From Viola odorata (Eukaryota; Streptophyta; Magnoliopsida; Malpighiales; Violaceae), in the NCBI GenBank assembly GCA_963691705.1, contig OY829546.1:10302001-10366000 (forward strand): a DNA stretch of 64,000 bases. The letters are read 5' to 3'. Positions 33,001-43,289 of this stretch are shown here, piece by piece. A model generated the notes under the pieces. It worked only from the letters and a program-made list of their open reading frames with translations, ran no database searches and was not told where the DNA came from. The stretch's first letter is position 1; the number at the start of each line of letters is the position of its first letter. The position numbers were made by a program, and so were the translations under genes.

Positions 33001-33630
33001 GAGGATGGGAGGTAGTGATTGAGGTGTGGTGGTGACAGGTTAGTGTGGCTGCGTTCTAGGGTATGGTTGGGGTTTTATTTTGAAAATAAAATAAAATAAA
33101 TAAAAGATTCTGGATCCGGATCTGGGACCCGGATCAGACCCATTGGGTCGGGACCGGGACCTGGACTCGTTTTTAGTCGGGTCGGGTCCAGCTCCGATTT
33201 TGAATGTTTTGAGGATGGGAGGTAGTGATTGAGGTGTGGTGGTGACAGGTTAGTGTGGCTGCGTTTTAGGGTTTGGTTGGGGTTTTGTTTTGAAAATAAA
33301 ATAAAATAAATAAAAGATTCTGGATCCGGATCTGGGACCCGGATCAGACCCATTGGGTCGGGACCGGGACCTGGACTCGTTTTTAGTCGGGTCGGGTCCA
33401 GCTCCGATTTTGAATGTTTTGAGGATGGGAGGTAGTGATTGAGGTGTGGTGGTGACAGGTTAGTGTGGCTGCGTTTTAGGGTTTGGTTGGGGTTTTGTTT
33501 TGAAAATAAAATAAAATAAATAAAAGATTCCGGATCCGGATCTGGGATCCGGATCAGACCCATTGGGCCGGGGCCGAGACCTGGACTCGTTTTTAGTCGG
33601 GTCGGGTCCAGCTCCGATTTTGAATGTTTT
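33001..33630. repeat. Tandem repeat, three copies of 210 bp
   Basis: Copies begin at 33001, 33211 and 33421 (each GAGGATGGGAGGTAGTGATT) and the third ends at 33630. Units differ at only a few bases. Each contains a GGATCC/GGTCC-rich stretch (CTGGATCCGGATCTGGGACC). As 210 is a multiple of three, the minus strand stays open for 162 codons with a repeated peptide; I do not regard it as a gene. Confidence 0.95.
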
Positions 33631-34408
33631 CGGGTCTAGTCGGGCCAGGGCCGGAACCGCAGACCCGAATTAAGAGCCCAAATTTTATATGGGGAAAACC
33701 CTAAGAAGACCTGGCCTGCCGCGATCATTGCCCGTAAAAAAACTGGAAATTTAGTCAAAGAAATAAATTAAGAGGTTCTTAATCAAAAGTAAATTTAGGC
33801 ATTAAAAAGAAAGAAAAAGAGATGGAAATGTATCGTTAACATAAAAGTTCTCTTTACCCTCATGCGCTCATTTTTTTTTTACTCAAATAAATGCTTGACT
33901 TTATTTGGAAGAGCTAGGAAAAAAATTCCAAGAATTCAATGTAATGTGGTCACAAAATTCAAATGTTAAAAAAGGAAAGAAAACCTAGTTTTATAAATAT
34001 GGAAGGAAAAATCAATTTTAAAATCTACAAAGGGCGGGAAGGTTTCAATCTCTCAACAGCCACTAGCACATTACCAAAATTAGTTTTTTTTGGTGGTAAT
34101 GAGTTTTTTTGTTCTCTTTTTTTACTAGTCTAATGGTGAAAACCCTCGTTCGTATATGTTTTAGGATCTAAGTTTGCCATGGTAGATATTGAAATTGTAA
34201 TTTTCTTTGAAGTTCAGTCCAATTTTGCAAAGATAAAGATGTAAAAATTCAATTAAACAATTGAGTTGTTTCCTAATCTCCATGGAATTTGATTTAACAT
34301 CTTACGTTAATTCTTTATCACTTTGGGTATCCTCTCATCCTAGACTAATCTAGCTCGAATCGTAAATGACAAACTTGTAATGTTTGATATGATTTTTTTG
34401 TTTAATAG
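33631..34408. other. Upstream region of the DUF1635 gene
   Basis: AT-rich, ends in an acceptor (TTTAATAG) at 34408. The first exon of the DUF1635 gene should lie here or further upstream, but I could not identify it. Confidence 0.5.
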
Positions 34409-35108
34409 ATCAATGCTAAATTGAAGAAAAGGTTATTGAGCAGCACCCTTCAACTGGAATCTATCAAGAAAGAAGCAGAATTGGAGAGGAAAGAACATGA
34501 GGTGATTGTGCAGAGTTTTACTCAGCTGTTGTCCATTGCCTACCAAGAAAGAGATCAGCTGCAGAAACTGGTTAACAAGTTCATGTCTTGTAATAATAAT
34601 AATCACAACCCAATACCTGACCGGATTGAACCAACACCTCTCCTAATCCAACAACCGAAACCAAACCTGAGCATAACAGAATCCAATTCTGAAATATACA
34701 ACAACCACCCTCTTTCACATGGTTCTTCTTCTTCCCCTGTTGATAATTCCTTCTTCGACGCGGCCACATCTCCTGATTTCTCCACAATGAACATGTCTGG
34801 AACCAGCAGTGCTCATGTTCAAGATTGCAATATCTTTCCAGGTTTTGACATTGACAGGGCTAATGCAGCAATTGACCATCTTGTGAAAGGAAAACCTCTG
34901 CCTCAAAAGGGAAAACTGCAGCAATCTGTAATTGATGCAGGTACATTTTTCTTCTGTCAGAATGTGAATAGGGACTTGAACTTGTGCCCTGGCTTTTCTT
35001 ATTTGTAAGAAATACGACTGAACTATACGCTTGTTGGTGAATGCAGGTCCATTGCTGTATAACCTTTTTCATAACAGGATCAATTCCTCAGTGACCCTTC
35101 ATCAATAA
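34409..35108 (+). CDS. DUF1635-family protein (partial; first exon not found)
   Basis: Exon 34409-34940 opens INAKLKKRLLSSTLQLES and continues SFTQLLSIAYQERDQLQKLV, the conserved coiled-coil core of plant DUF1635 proteins. A Ser/Asn-rich middle and a second conserved block (IDHLVKGKPLPQKGKL...VIDAG) follow. After a GT-AG intron, exon 35047- continues PLLYNLF and meets TAA at 35106-35108. Family members normally have GPLLQTLLLAGPLPxW here and a longer C-terminus. A DUF1635-like tail (frame from 35283 to 35401, ending NSTGKRQRVIW) follows in another frame, so the gene has either a further intron or a frameshift. Molecular function of the family is unknown. Confidence 0.7.
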
Positions 35109-35280
35109 TAATAATATGCAGACTTCTGTTGTTAAAGGCAACAAGGTTATTCCTGCAGCACCTTCACATGCTAATAAGAAGGCAGATGCATATTCCAGAA
35201 CCTTTTCTGCAGGTTTTAAGACACTAAATCCAGCTTCGTATGAAAAGAATCATCGGTCTTTGGCGGTGGTATTAGGATCT

Positions 35281-35401
35281 AAGGTCAAATTCTGCAGGAG
35301 AAGCTTCGGCTTCAGGTTGGTGCAATAAGCAGATGGTGAATTCATTAGCCTGCACAAATTCTCAGAACTCAACGGGCAAGAGGCAAAGGGTGATTTGGTG
35401 A
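35281..35401 (+). other. Possible 3' coding remnant of the DUF1635 gene
   Basis: The frame SNSAGEASASGWCNKQMVNS and then LACTNSQNSTGKRQRVIW, TGA, resembles the C-terminal end of DUF1635 proteins. It is out of frame with the stop at 35108. It could be a spliced last exon or a decayed tail. Confidence 0.4.
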
Positions 35402-35470
35402 GTTCTTTCAGGTTTCCTATTTCTTTATTTTATAGTCTGTTATGTTGTTCAAATTCCACCTTGAGAGTTG

Positions 35471-35555
35471 GATCTGTGCCTGTTTCAATATTGTAACCAT
35501 TTCCCCAATTTAATAAACAAATGAGTTGTTAAGTTCATATGCATTAGCATCCAAT
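35471..35555 (-). pseudogene. Fragment copied from ACR11 exon 3/intron 2
   Basis: 35471-35555 matches 22795-22893 of the ACR11-like gene: both share ACCATTTCCCCAATTTAATA, AACAAATGA and TTAGCAT, plus the end of exon 3 (CTGTTTCA). A gap of about 14 bp removes the splice junction. It is a non-functional exon-intron piece about 12.7 kb from its source, in the same orientation. Confidence 0.75.
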
Positions 35556-36118
35556 TAAGTAGCTAGATTATCTCATGACTATATTCTAACCGTAAAACAA
35601 AAGCTACTGTAATCGATAGAAAAATTATTAAAATCATTATAAAAATTACTAACGTCCTCGACGAATGAATTACCTTCATTGACGACCTAACAATATTTGA
35701 ATATAAATATTTGTTGACCTATGTAACAGAGAGAATATCAAGGTGTTGGAAGGTAAGATCCCATTTTCTTCTCTCTTTTTTAATTCATCTAAATCAACAT
35801 ACATACGAAATAAATCCTATCATAATTAATCTTTACTCGTAAAGATATTACACTCAGTTGAAATGTTTAAAATAGTAATTTTTAAAAATTATAAAATTTA
35901 TATATAAGCTTTAAACTACAAAACTTAAATTATATATTTTTTTCTTTTTTTATAATTTACCCAAAATTGAATTTAAGGTAAATAGTACGTAGTAAGAGAA
36001 GTAAAACCAAAGGCAAAAGGCTAAATGTCTATTTCCACAAATAAGACAAAGACCATTATAATGGAAAAAGAAATCAATAGAGCATAATTACTCAAATTTT
36101 AGCGTCGCAACAATACTA

Positions 36119-36403
36119 CTCCCGCCTTCCCCATATATATGTCGTTCTGCTGCAGGAAGTTACTGTGCTGGACAATTGACTTTTTTGTTGTTTCCAATGC
36201 CATGTCTTGCGTACATTTGCTATTATGCCCTTTATGGTGGAGCAAAAAGAGGACAAGGAGAAGGAAGAGAAGAAAGTATGGGTAGTAATTTCATTAGGAA
36301 GGAGGGGTAGAATAGAAACTAAATATAATAAAATAATGTTAGAAAGTATTGCTTTACTTGTTCTTACTGTTGCCAAACGACATATATATGGGGAATGAGG
36401 GAG
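36119..36403. mobile_element. Stowaway-like MITE in unit 1
   Basis: 285 bp with inverted ends CTCCCGCCTTCCCCATATAT / ATATATGGGGAATGAGGGAG and TA on both sides (36117-36118, 36404-36405). Units 2-4 read CAATACTATTAAAG without interruption, proving the insertion point and that it came after duplication. Frames 36116-36376 and 36207-36398 lie inside it and are not genes. Confidence 0.92.
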
Positions 36404-36871
36404 TATTAAAGGAGACTACACTCATGAGTTTACCATTGGAAAAAAAAAGTAAAATAAAACTTATTTTAAAATCTAACTCAGAAGTGTTTGTTAGGTCACA
36501 TTGAGTTGGCTCGTAAAAAAGGTTAAAGAGCTCATGATAAACAATTACTATATAGTATAAAAGTCAAATTAACGGTCATTGTTTAAAGATTGAATTTACT
36601 AAATCCCTCGTATTAATCAATCGTTGATAATAGGAAAGAAAACCGTTCGACTCATTAATTTGCAATTCTCTCAATGCACGAAATTGTAGAATAAAACTAA
36701 AACACATTAGCATGAAACTAAGACCCACGACGCGAACAAGAAATTATCATCACATCATCACTTCACTGCTCTGCTACATCTAATAAAATGTCTGACTCCG
36801 AAGAAGAAGAAAAATAGAAAAAAGAAAAAAGTACAGAAATTTTGAAACAGACTGGTCCGGCAGACTGGTCT

Positions 36872-37297
36872 TCACTCTCCATCAACTACCCTCACCTCTT
36901 CTGTTATTGCAAGCCCATCAATTTTTTGGTGCAATTCATCCATGGAGGCCCGAATATCAGTGATAGAGGTATGTATATCACTGATGGAGGTACGCATACC
37001 AGTGATCTCATTGATGATATACTGTAGCTGTTCGTTGGTGTTCTCTGGCTGCACTCTTGATGCCGACGCTTCTCCTGGCGCTGGGACGAAAGAAAGTTGC
37101 TCCAAAGCCACCTTAGCAGCTTCATTTTGAGCCCCTTTAGCAGTTTTGTATGTAGATGGAAAATGAAAAGGGACTCCATTAACAGTGACTATGCAATAAA
37201 AGGAGGGCTCATGATCTGGCCCATATTTATCAGTTTCATATTCTGGTTCCCCCAAATTGTTATGCCGACAAAAATCATTCAACATATATTCGGACAT
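36872..37297 (-). CDS. Small dsRNA-binding-domain/coiled-coil protein, copy A
   Basis: 141 residues, intronless. Residues 1-69 form one double-stranded-RNA-binding motif of the plant DRB kind: LGEPEYETDKYGPDHEP, FYCIVTVNGVPF and the C-terminal helix AKGAQNEAAKVALEQL. After a linker (70-88), residues 91-129 form six unbroken a/d turns: a = L91, I98, I105, I112, M119, I126; d = I94, M101, I108, I115, L122, L129. This predicts a stable parallel coiled coil and hence a multivalent dsRNA binder. Known DRB proteins usually have two or more dsRBDs and no such coiled coil, so the architecture is unusual. A TATA box lies about 120 bp upstream of the ATG. A function as RNA-silencing cofactor or competitor is inference. 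Other-frame open frames here are shadows. Confidence 0.85.
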   Translation of the reverse strand: MSEYMLNDFCRHNNLGEPEYETDKYGPDHEPSFYCIVTVNGVPFHFPSTYKTAKGAQNEAAKVALEQLSFVPAPGEASASRVQPENTNEQLQYIINEITGMRTSISDIHTSITDIRASMDELHQKIDGLAITEEVRVVDGE

Positions 37298-37417
37298 GAT
37301 TTGTTTTCGGAAGAAAGGAAAGAAATGTTTCTGGTTTTAAGAAGTGCCTGGTTTTAAGAAGTGTGGCTTCGGAAGAAAGGAAAGAAATGTTTCTGGTTTT
37401 AAGAAGTGTGGTGTGCA

Positions 37418-37425
37418 TTTTATAG
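37418..37425 (-). promoter_or_regulatory. TATA box of dsRBD copy A
   Basis: CTATAAAA on the minus strand, about 120 bp upstream of the ATG at 37297. The same box recurs at the same spacing in the other units, so each copy carries its own core promoter. Between box and ATG lie short internal repeats (CTTCTTAAAACCAG, TTTCTTTCCTTTCTTCCGAA). Confidence 0.65.
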
Positions 37426-38564
37426 AGGGCGAAGTAAAAGACAACGGATTACTTACCAAAGAAAAAAAAATCAAAATGAGTCTAGGTGGACCCTACACAT
37501 AATTCTAGTCACTTTACCACTTTTTTCCAACTTTTTCTTATACTACCTGCAAACCAACAATAGCAAACCAATAGCAAACCAACAACAAGCAAAGAAAAAC
37601 ATAAAAAAAGAAAAGAAAAGGAAAACTATTTGTTGACCTATCTAACAGAGAGAATATCAAAGTGTTGAAAGGTAAGATCCCATTTCCTTCTCTCTTTTTT
37701 AATTCATCTAAATCAACATACATACGAAATACATCCTATCATAATTAATCTTTACTCGTAAAGATATTACACTCAGTTGAAATGTTTAAAATAGTAATTT
37801 TTAAAAATTATAAAATTTTTATATAAGCTTTAAACTACAAAACTAAAATGGATTATTTTATAAATTATATATTTTTTTCTTTTTTTATAATTTACCCAAA
37901 ATTGAATTTAAGGTAAATAGTACGTAGTAAGAGAAGTAAAACCAAAGGCAAAATCTAGTTGTTAGGCTAAATGTCTATTTCCACAAATAAGACAAAGACC
38001 ATTATAATGGAAAAAGAAATCAATAGAGCATAATTACTCAAATTTCAGCGTCGCAACAATACTATTAAAGGAGACTACACTCATGAGTTTACCATTGGAA
38101 AAAAAAAGTAAAATAAAACTTATTTTAAAATCTAACTCAGAAGTGTTTGTTAGGTCACATTGAGTTGGCTCGTAAAAAAAGGTTAAAGAGCTCATGATAA
38201 ACAATTACTATATAGTATAAAAGTCAAATTAATGGTCATTGTTTAAAGATTGAATTTACTAAATCCCTCGTATTAATCAATCGTTGATAATAGGAAAGAA
38301 AATCGTTCGACTCATTAATTTGCAATTCTCTCAATGCACGAAATTGTAGAATAAAACTAAAACACATTAGCACGAAATTGTAGAATAAAACTAAAACACA
38401 TTAGCACGAAACTAAGACCCACGACGCGAACAAGAAATTATCATCACATCATCACTTCACTGCTCTGCTACATCTAATAAAATGTCTGACTCCGAAGAAG
38501 AAAAAAACAGAAAAAAGAAAAAAATACTGAAATTTTGAAACAGACTGGTCCGGCTGACTGGTCT

Positions 38565-38990
38565 TCACTCTCCATCAACTACCCTCACCTCTTCTGTTAT
38601 TGCAAGCCCATCAATTTTTTGGTGCAATTCATCCATGGAGGCCCGAATATCAGTGATGGAGGTATGTATATCACTGATGGAGGTACGCATACTAGTGATC
38701 TCATTGATGATATACTGTAGCTGTTCGTTGGTGTTCTCTGGCTGCACTCTTGATGCCGACGCTTCTCCTAGCGCTGGGACGAAAGAAAGTTGCTCCAAAG
38801 CCACCTTAGCAGCTTCATTTTGAGCCCCTTTAGCAGTTTTGTATGTAGATGGAAAATGAAAAAGGACTCCATTAACAGTGACTATGCAATAAAAGGAGGG
38901 CTCATGATCTGGCCCATATTTATCAGTTTCATATTCTGGTTCCCCCAAATTGTTATGGGGACAAAAATCATTCAACATATATTCGGACAT
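38565..38990 (-). CDS. Small dsRNA-binding-domain/coiled-coil protein, copy B
   Basis: 141 residues, same layout as copy A: one dsRBD (1-69), a linker and a coiled coil (91-129). It differs from copy A by only a few residues (R11P, V/L near 43, P/L near 74, G100S), and all a/d positions are kept. The frame is intact with its own TATA box at 39111-39118. The near identity suggests recent duplication or gene conversion. Confidence 0.83.
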   Translation of the reverse strand: MSEYMLNDFCPHNNLGEPEYETDKYGPDHEPSFYCIVTVNGVLFHFPSTYKTAKGAQNEAAKVALEQLSFVPALGEASASRVQPENTNEQLQYIINEITSMRTSISDIHTSITDIRASMDELHQKIDGLAITEEVRVVDGE

Positions 38991-39110
38991 GATTTGTTTT
39001 CGGAAGAAAGGAAAGAAATGTTTCTGGTTTTAAGAAGTGTCTGGTTTTAAGAAGTGTGGCTTCGGAAGAAAGGAAAGAAATGTTTCTGGTTTTAAGAAGT
39101 GTGGTGTGCT

Positions 39111-39118
39111 TTTTATAG
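39111..39118 (-). promoter_or_regulatory. TATA box of dsRBD copy B
   Basis: CTATAAAA on the minus strand at the position equivalent to copy A. Confidence 0.6.
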
Positions 39119-39625
39119 TGGGCGAAGTAAAAGACAACGGATTACTTACCAAAGAAAAAAAAATCAAAATGAGTCTAGGTGGACCCTACACATAATTCTA
39201 GGCACTTTACCACTTTTTTCCAACTTTTTCTTATACTACCTGCAAACCAACAATAGCAAACCAATAGCAAACCAACAACAAGCAAAGAAACACAGAAATA
39301 AAAGAAAAGAAAAGGAAAACTATTTGTTGACCTATCTAACAGAGAGAATATCAAAGTGTTGGAAGGTAAGATCCAATTTCCTTCTCTCTTTTTTAATTCA
39401 TCTAAATCAACATACATACGAAATAAATCCTATCATAATTAATCTTTACTCGTAAAGATATTACACTCAGTTGAAATGTTTAAAATAGTAATTTTTAAAA
39501 ATTATAAAATTTATATATAAGCTTTAAACTACAAAACTAAAATGGATTATTTTATAAATTATATTTCTTTTTCTTTTTTTATAATTTACCCAAAATTGAA
39601 TTTAAGGTAAATAGTACGTAGTAAG

Positions 39626-40605
39626 TAGGGAAGGCAATTTGCACCCGCGGGTATGGATACCCGCCGGATACCCGCAATTGCGGGTGGGTATTACCCGCAG
39701 TTTGCGGGTATTTTGCGGGTATGGATAGTGCTTTACCCGCACCGCAACCCGCACTAAATACCCGCAGTGCGGGTATTAAATACCCGCGCAAAATAAATAT
39801 ACATGTCCTTAATATGCATCCACCAGGATTCGAACCTGGGTCTATTGCTTGGAAGGCAATATTCTAACCATTAGACTACAAGCAATTACTTGTCTCTCTT
39901 TGCACTAAAACTTAGATATACGGTAGTATTATTGTTATTCCATTTTGTAGTTAGTTGTAAAATAATATTAATACTAAATTCAGCTATTTTAAAGAATTAC
40001 AATACTTAATTTATCCTAATTAATTAACAAAAACATACTACCAATTAAAATTAAAATTATATGCATAACATTTTAAATAAGGAGAATAAGGAAAAAAACA
40101 TACTACCAATTAAAATTAAAAATATATGCATAAACTTTTAATAAGAAGAATAATAACATACTACCGATTACAATTAAAATTATATGCATAACATTTTAAA
40201 TAAGGAGAATAAAGAAAAAAACATACTACCAATTACAATTGTATATTTATATGTATATGTTATGCTCATAAGTCATATTCGATACTTGACTTTTTATATT
40301 TATTCGACATTTTTTGAGTTTTGGCGTGTGCTAGATATTTGTTAAACGTACTCCTTATATTTACTTGAGTTAATTGTATAGTTCAATATCAATATTTACT
40401 TGAGTTAATTATAACTTATTAACTATTGTATTGTAAAAAATTTGCTGGTATTCGCGGGTAATCCGCGGGTAATTCGCGGGTACAATTTGTCTCCTTTTAC
40501 CCGCACCGCGCGGGTGCGGGTGCGGGTATGGATTACCCGCAAATTTGCGGGTGCGGGTATGGATAGTGCCTTACCCGCTCCATACCCGCTCCATTGCCTT
40601 CCCTA
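39626..40605. mobile_element. Non-autonomous hAT element carrying a tRNA-Gly-like sequence
   Basis: 980 bp with inverted ends TAGGGAAGGCAAT / ATTGCCTTCCCTA and a perfect 8-bp target duplication GTAGTAAG (39618-39625 and 40606-40613). The other array units read through this site uninterrupted. Both ends carry dense subterminal copies of GCGGGTA/TACCCGC (39640-39790 and 40450-40590), the likely transposase-binding sites. There is no transposase frame. A tRNA-like sequence lies at 39815-39885. The central part is AT-rich with internal repeats (ACATACTACCAATTA). Confidence 0.93.
39815..39885 (-). tRNA. tRNA-Gly(UCC)-like sequence, probably a pseudogene
   Basis: On the minus strand it aligns with plant tRNA-Gly(UCC) over its full length. 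The anticodon arm ATTGC-CTTCCAA-GCAAT (anticodon TCC) and the T arm CCAGG-TTCGAAT-CCTGG are perfect, and the D-region has an A-box-like TGTAGTCTAATGG. The acceptor stem (TTGCTTG / TGGATGC) has mismatches and G-T pairs, so it is unlikely to be a good tRNA. Its internal Pol III A and B boxes look intact. It lies inside a hAT element. Confidence 0.75.
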
Positions 40606-41261
40606 GTAGTAAGAGAAGTAAAACCAAAGGCAAAATCTAGTTGTTAGGCTAAATGTCTATTTCCACAAATAAGACAAAGACCATTATAATGGAAAAAGAA
40701 ATCAATAGAACATAATTACTCAAATTTCAGCGTCGCAACAATACTATTAAAGGAGACTACACTCATGAGTTTACCATTGGAAAAAAAAAGTAAAATAAAA
40801 CTTATTTTAAAATCTAACTCAGAAGTGTTTGTTAGGTCACATTGAGTTGGCTCGTAAAAAAAGGTTAAAGAGCTCATGATAAACAATTACTATATAGTAT
40901 AAAAGTCAAATTAATGGTCATTGTTTAAAGATTGAATTTACTAAATCCCTCGTATTAATCAATCGTTGATAATAGGAAAGAAAACCGTTCGACTCATTAA
41001 TTTGCAATTCTCTCAATGCACGAAATTGTAGAATAAAACTAAAACACATTAGCACGAAATTGTAGAATAAAACTAAAACACATTAGCACGAAACTAAGAC
41101 CCACGACGCGAACAAGAAATTATCATCACATCATCACTTCACTGCTATGCTACATCTAATAAAATGTCTGACTCCGAAGAAGAAGAAAAACAGAAAAAAG
41201 AAAAAAGTACTGAAATTTTGAAACAGACTGGTCTTCACTCTCCATCAACTGCCCTCACCTC

Positions 41262-41660
41262 TTATGTTATTGCAAGCCCATCAATTTTTTGGTGCAATTC
41301 ATCCATGGAGGCCCGAATATCAGTGATGGAGGTATGTATATCAGTGATGGAGGTACGCATACCAGTGATCTCATTGATGATATACTGTAGCTGTTCGTTG
41401 GTGTTCTCTGGCTGCACTCTTGAAGCCGACGCTTCTCCTGGCGCTGGGACGAAAGAAAGTTGCTCCAAAGCCACCTTAGCAGCTTCATTTTGAGCCCCTT
41501 TAGCAGTTTTGTATGTAGATGGAAAACGAAAATGGACTCCATTAACAGTAACTATGCAATAAAAGTAAGGCTCATGATCTGGCCCATATTTATCAGTTTC
41601 ATATTCTGGTTCCCCCAAATTGTTATGGCGACAAAAATCATTCAACATATATTCGGACAT
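41262..41660 (-). CDS. Small dsRNA-binding-domain/coiled-coil protein, copy C (shortened)
   Basis: 132 residues. Same dsRBD and coiled coil as copies A and B, but a single base change turns the codon after ITLAIT-equivalent residue 132 (GAA in A/B) into TAA, removing the last nine residues (EEVRVVDGE). The coiled coil (91-129) is kept, so function may survive. dsRBD changes include PYFYC and VHFRF. TATA box at 41781-41788. Confidence 0.8.
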   Translation of the reverse strand: MSEYMLNDFCRHNNLGEPEYETDKYGPDHEPYFYCIVTVNGVHFRFPSTYKTAKGAQNEAAKVALEQLSFVPAPGEASASRVQPENTNEQLQYIINEITGMRTSITDIHTSITDIRASMDELHQKIDGLAIT

Positions 41661-41780
41661 GATTTGTTTTCGGAAGAAAGGAAAGAAATGTTTCTGGTTT
41701 TAAGAAGTGTCTGGTTTTAAGAAGTGTGGCTTCGGAAGAAAGGAAAGAAATGTTTCTGGTTTTAAGAAGTGTGGTGTGCT

Positions 41781-41788
41781 TTTTATAG
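41781..41788 (-). promoter_or_regulatory. TATA box of dsRBD copy C
   Basis: CTATAAAA on the minus strand at the position equivalent to copies A and B. Confidence 0.6.
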
Positions 41789-43289
41789 AGGGCGAAGTAA
41801 AAGACAACGGATTACTTACCAAAGAAAAAAAAATCAAAATGAGTCTAGGTGGACCCTACACATAATTCTAGGCACTTTACCACTTTTTTCCAACTTTTTC
41901 TTATACTACCTGCAAACCAACAATAGCAAACCAATAGCAAACCAACAACAAGCAAAGAAAAACAGAAAAAAGGAAAAGAAAAGGAAAACTATTTGTTGAC
42001 CTATCTAACAGAGAGAATATCAAAGTGTTGGAAGGTAAGATCCCATTTCCTTCTCTTTTTTTTAATTCATCTAAATCAACATACATACGAAATAAATCCT
42101 ATCATAATTAATCTTTACTCGTAAAGATATTACACTCAGTTGAAATGTTTAAAATAGTAATTTTTAAAAATTATAAAATTTATATATAAGCTTTAAACTA
42201 CAAAACTAAAATGGATTATTTTATAAATTATATTTCTTTTTCTTTTTTTATAATTTACCCAAAATTGAATTTAAGGTAAATAGTACGTACTAAGAGAAGT
42301 AAAACCAAAGGCAAAATATAGTTGTTAGGCTAAATGTCTATTTCCACAAATAAGACAAAGACCATTATAATGGAAAAAGAAATCAATAGAGCATAATTAC
42401 TCAAATTTCAGCGTCGCAACAATACTATTAAAGGAGACTACACTCATGAGTTTACGATTGGAAAAAAAAAGTAAAATAAAACTTATTTTAAAATCTAACT
42501 CAGAAGTGTTTGTTAGGTCACATTGAGTTGGCTTGTAAAAAAAGGTTCAAGAGCTCATGATAAACAATTACTATATAGTATAAAAGTCAAATTAACGGTC
42601 ATTGTTTAAAGATTGAATTTACTAAATCCCTCGTATTAATCAATCGTTGATAATAGGAAAGAAAATCGTTCGACTCATTAATTTGCAATTCTCTCAATGC
42701 ACGAAATTGTAGAATAAAACTAAAACACATTAGCACGAAATTGTAGAATAAAACTAAAACACATTAGCACGAAACTAAGACCCACGACGCGAACAAGAAA
42801 TTATCATCACTTCACTGCTCTGCTACATCTAATAAAATGTCTAACTCCGAAGAAGAAAAAAAACAGAAAAAAGAAAAAAAGTACTGAAATTTTGAAACAG
42901 ACTGGTCTGGCTGACTGGTCTTCACTCTCCATCAACTACCCTCACCTCTTCTGTTATTGCAATTCCATCAATTTTTTGGTGCAATTCATCCATGGAGGCC
43001 CGAATATCAGTGATGGAGGTATGTATATCACTGATGGAGGTACGCATACCAGTGATCTCATTGATGATATAATGTAGCTGTTCGTTGGTGTTCTCTGGTT
43101 GCACTCTTGATGCCGACGCTTCTCCTGGCGCTGGGACGAAAGAAAGTTACTCCAAAGCCACCTTAGCAGCTTCATTTTAAGCCCCTTTAGCAGTTTTGTA
43201 TGTAGATGGAAAACGAAAATGGACTCCATTAACAATGACTATGCAATAAAAGGAGGGCTCATGATCTGGCCCATATTTATCAGTTTCAT

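Noticed and set aside
33075..33563. 162-codon minus-strand frame with a repeated peptide
   Set aside because: The repetition only reflects the 210-bp tandem repeat, whose period is divisible by three.
33001..33630. Regular repeats considered as a CRISPR array
   Set aside because: Units are contiguous 210-bp copies without unique spacers, in a plant nuclear genome.
36207..36398. Open frames inside 36116-36398
   Set aside because: They lie wholly within the Stowaway MITE.
38535..39050. Plus-strand frames that recur in each array unit
   Set aside because: They are antisense shadows of the dsRBD/coiled-coil genes; the minus frame alone has a recognisable domain and TATA box.
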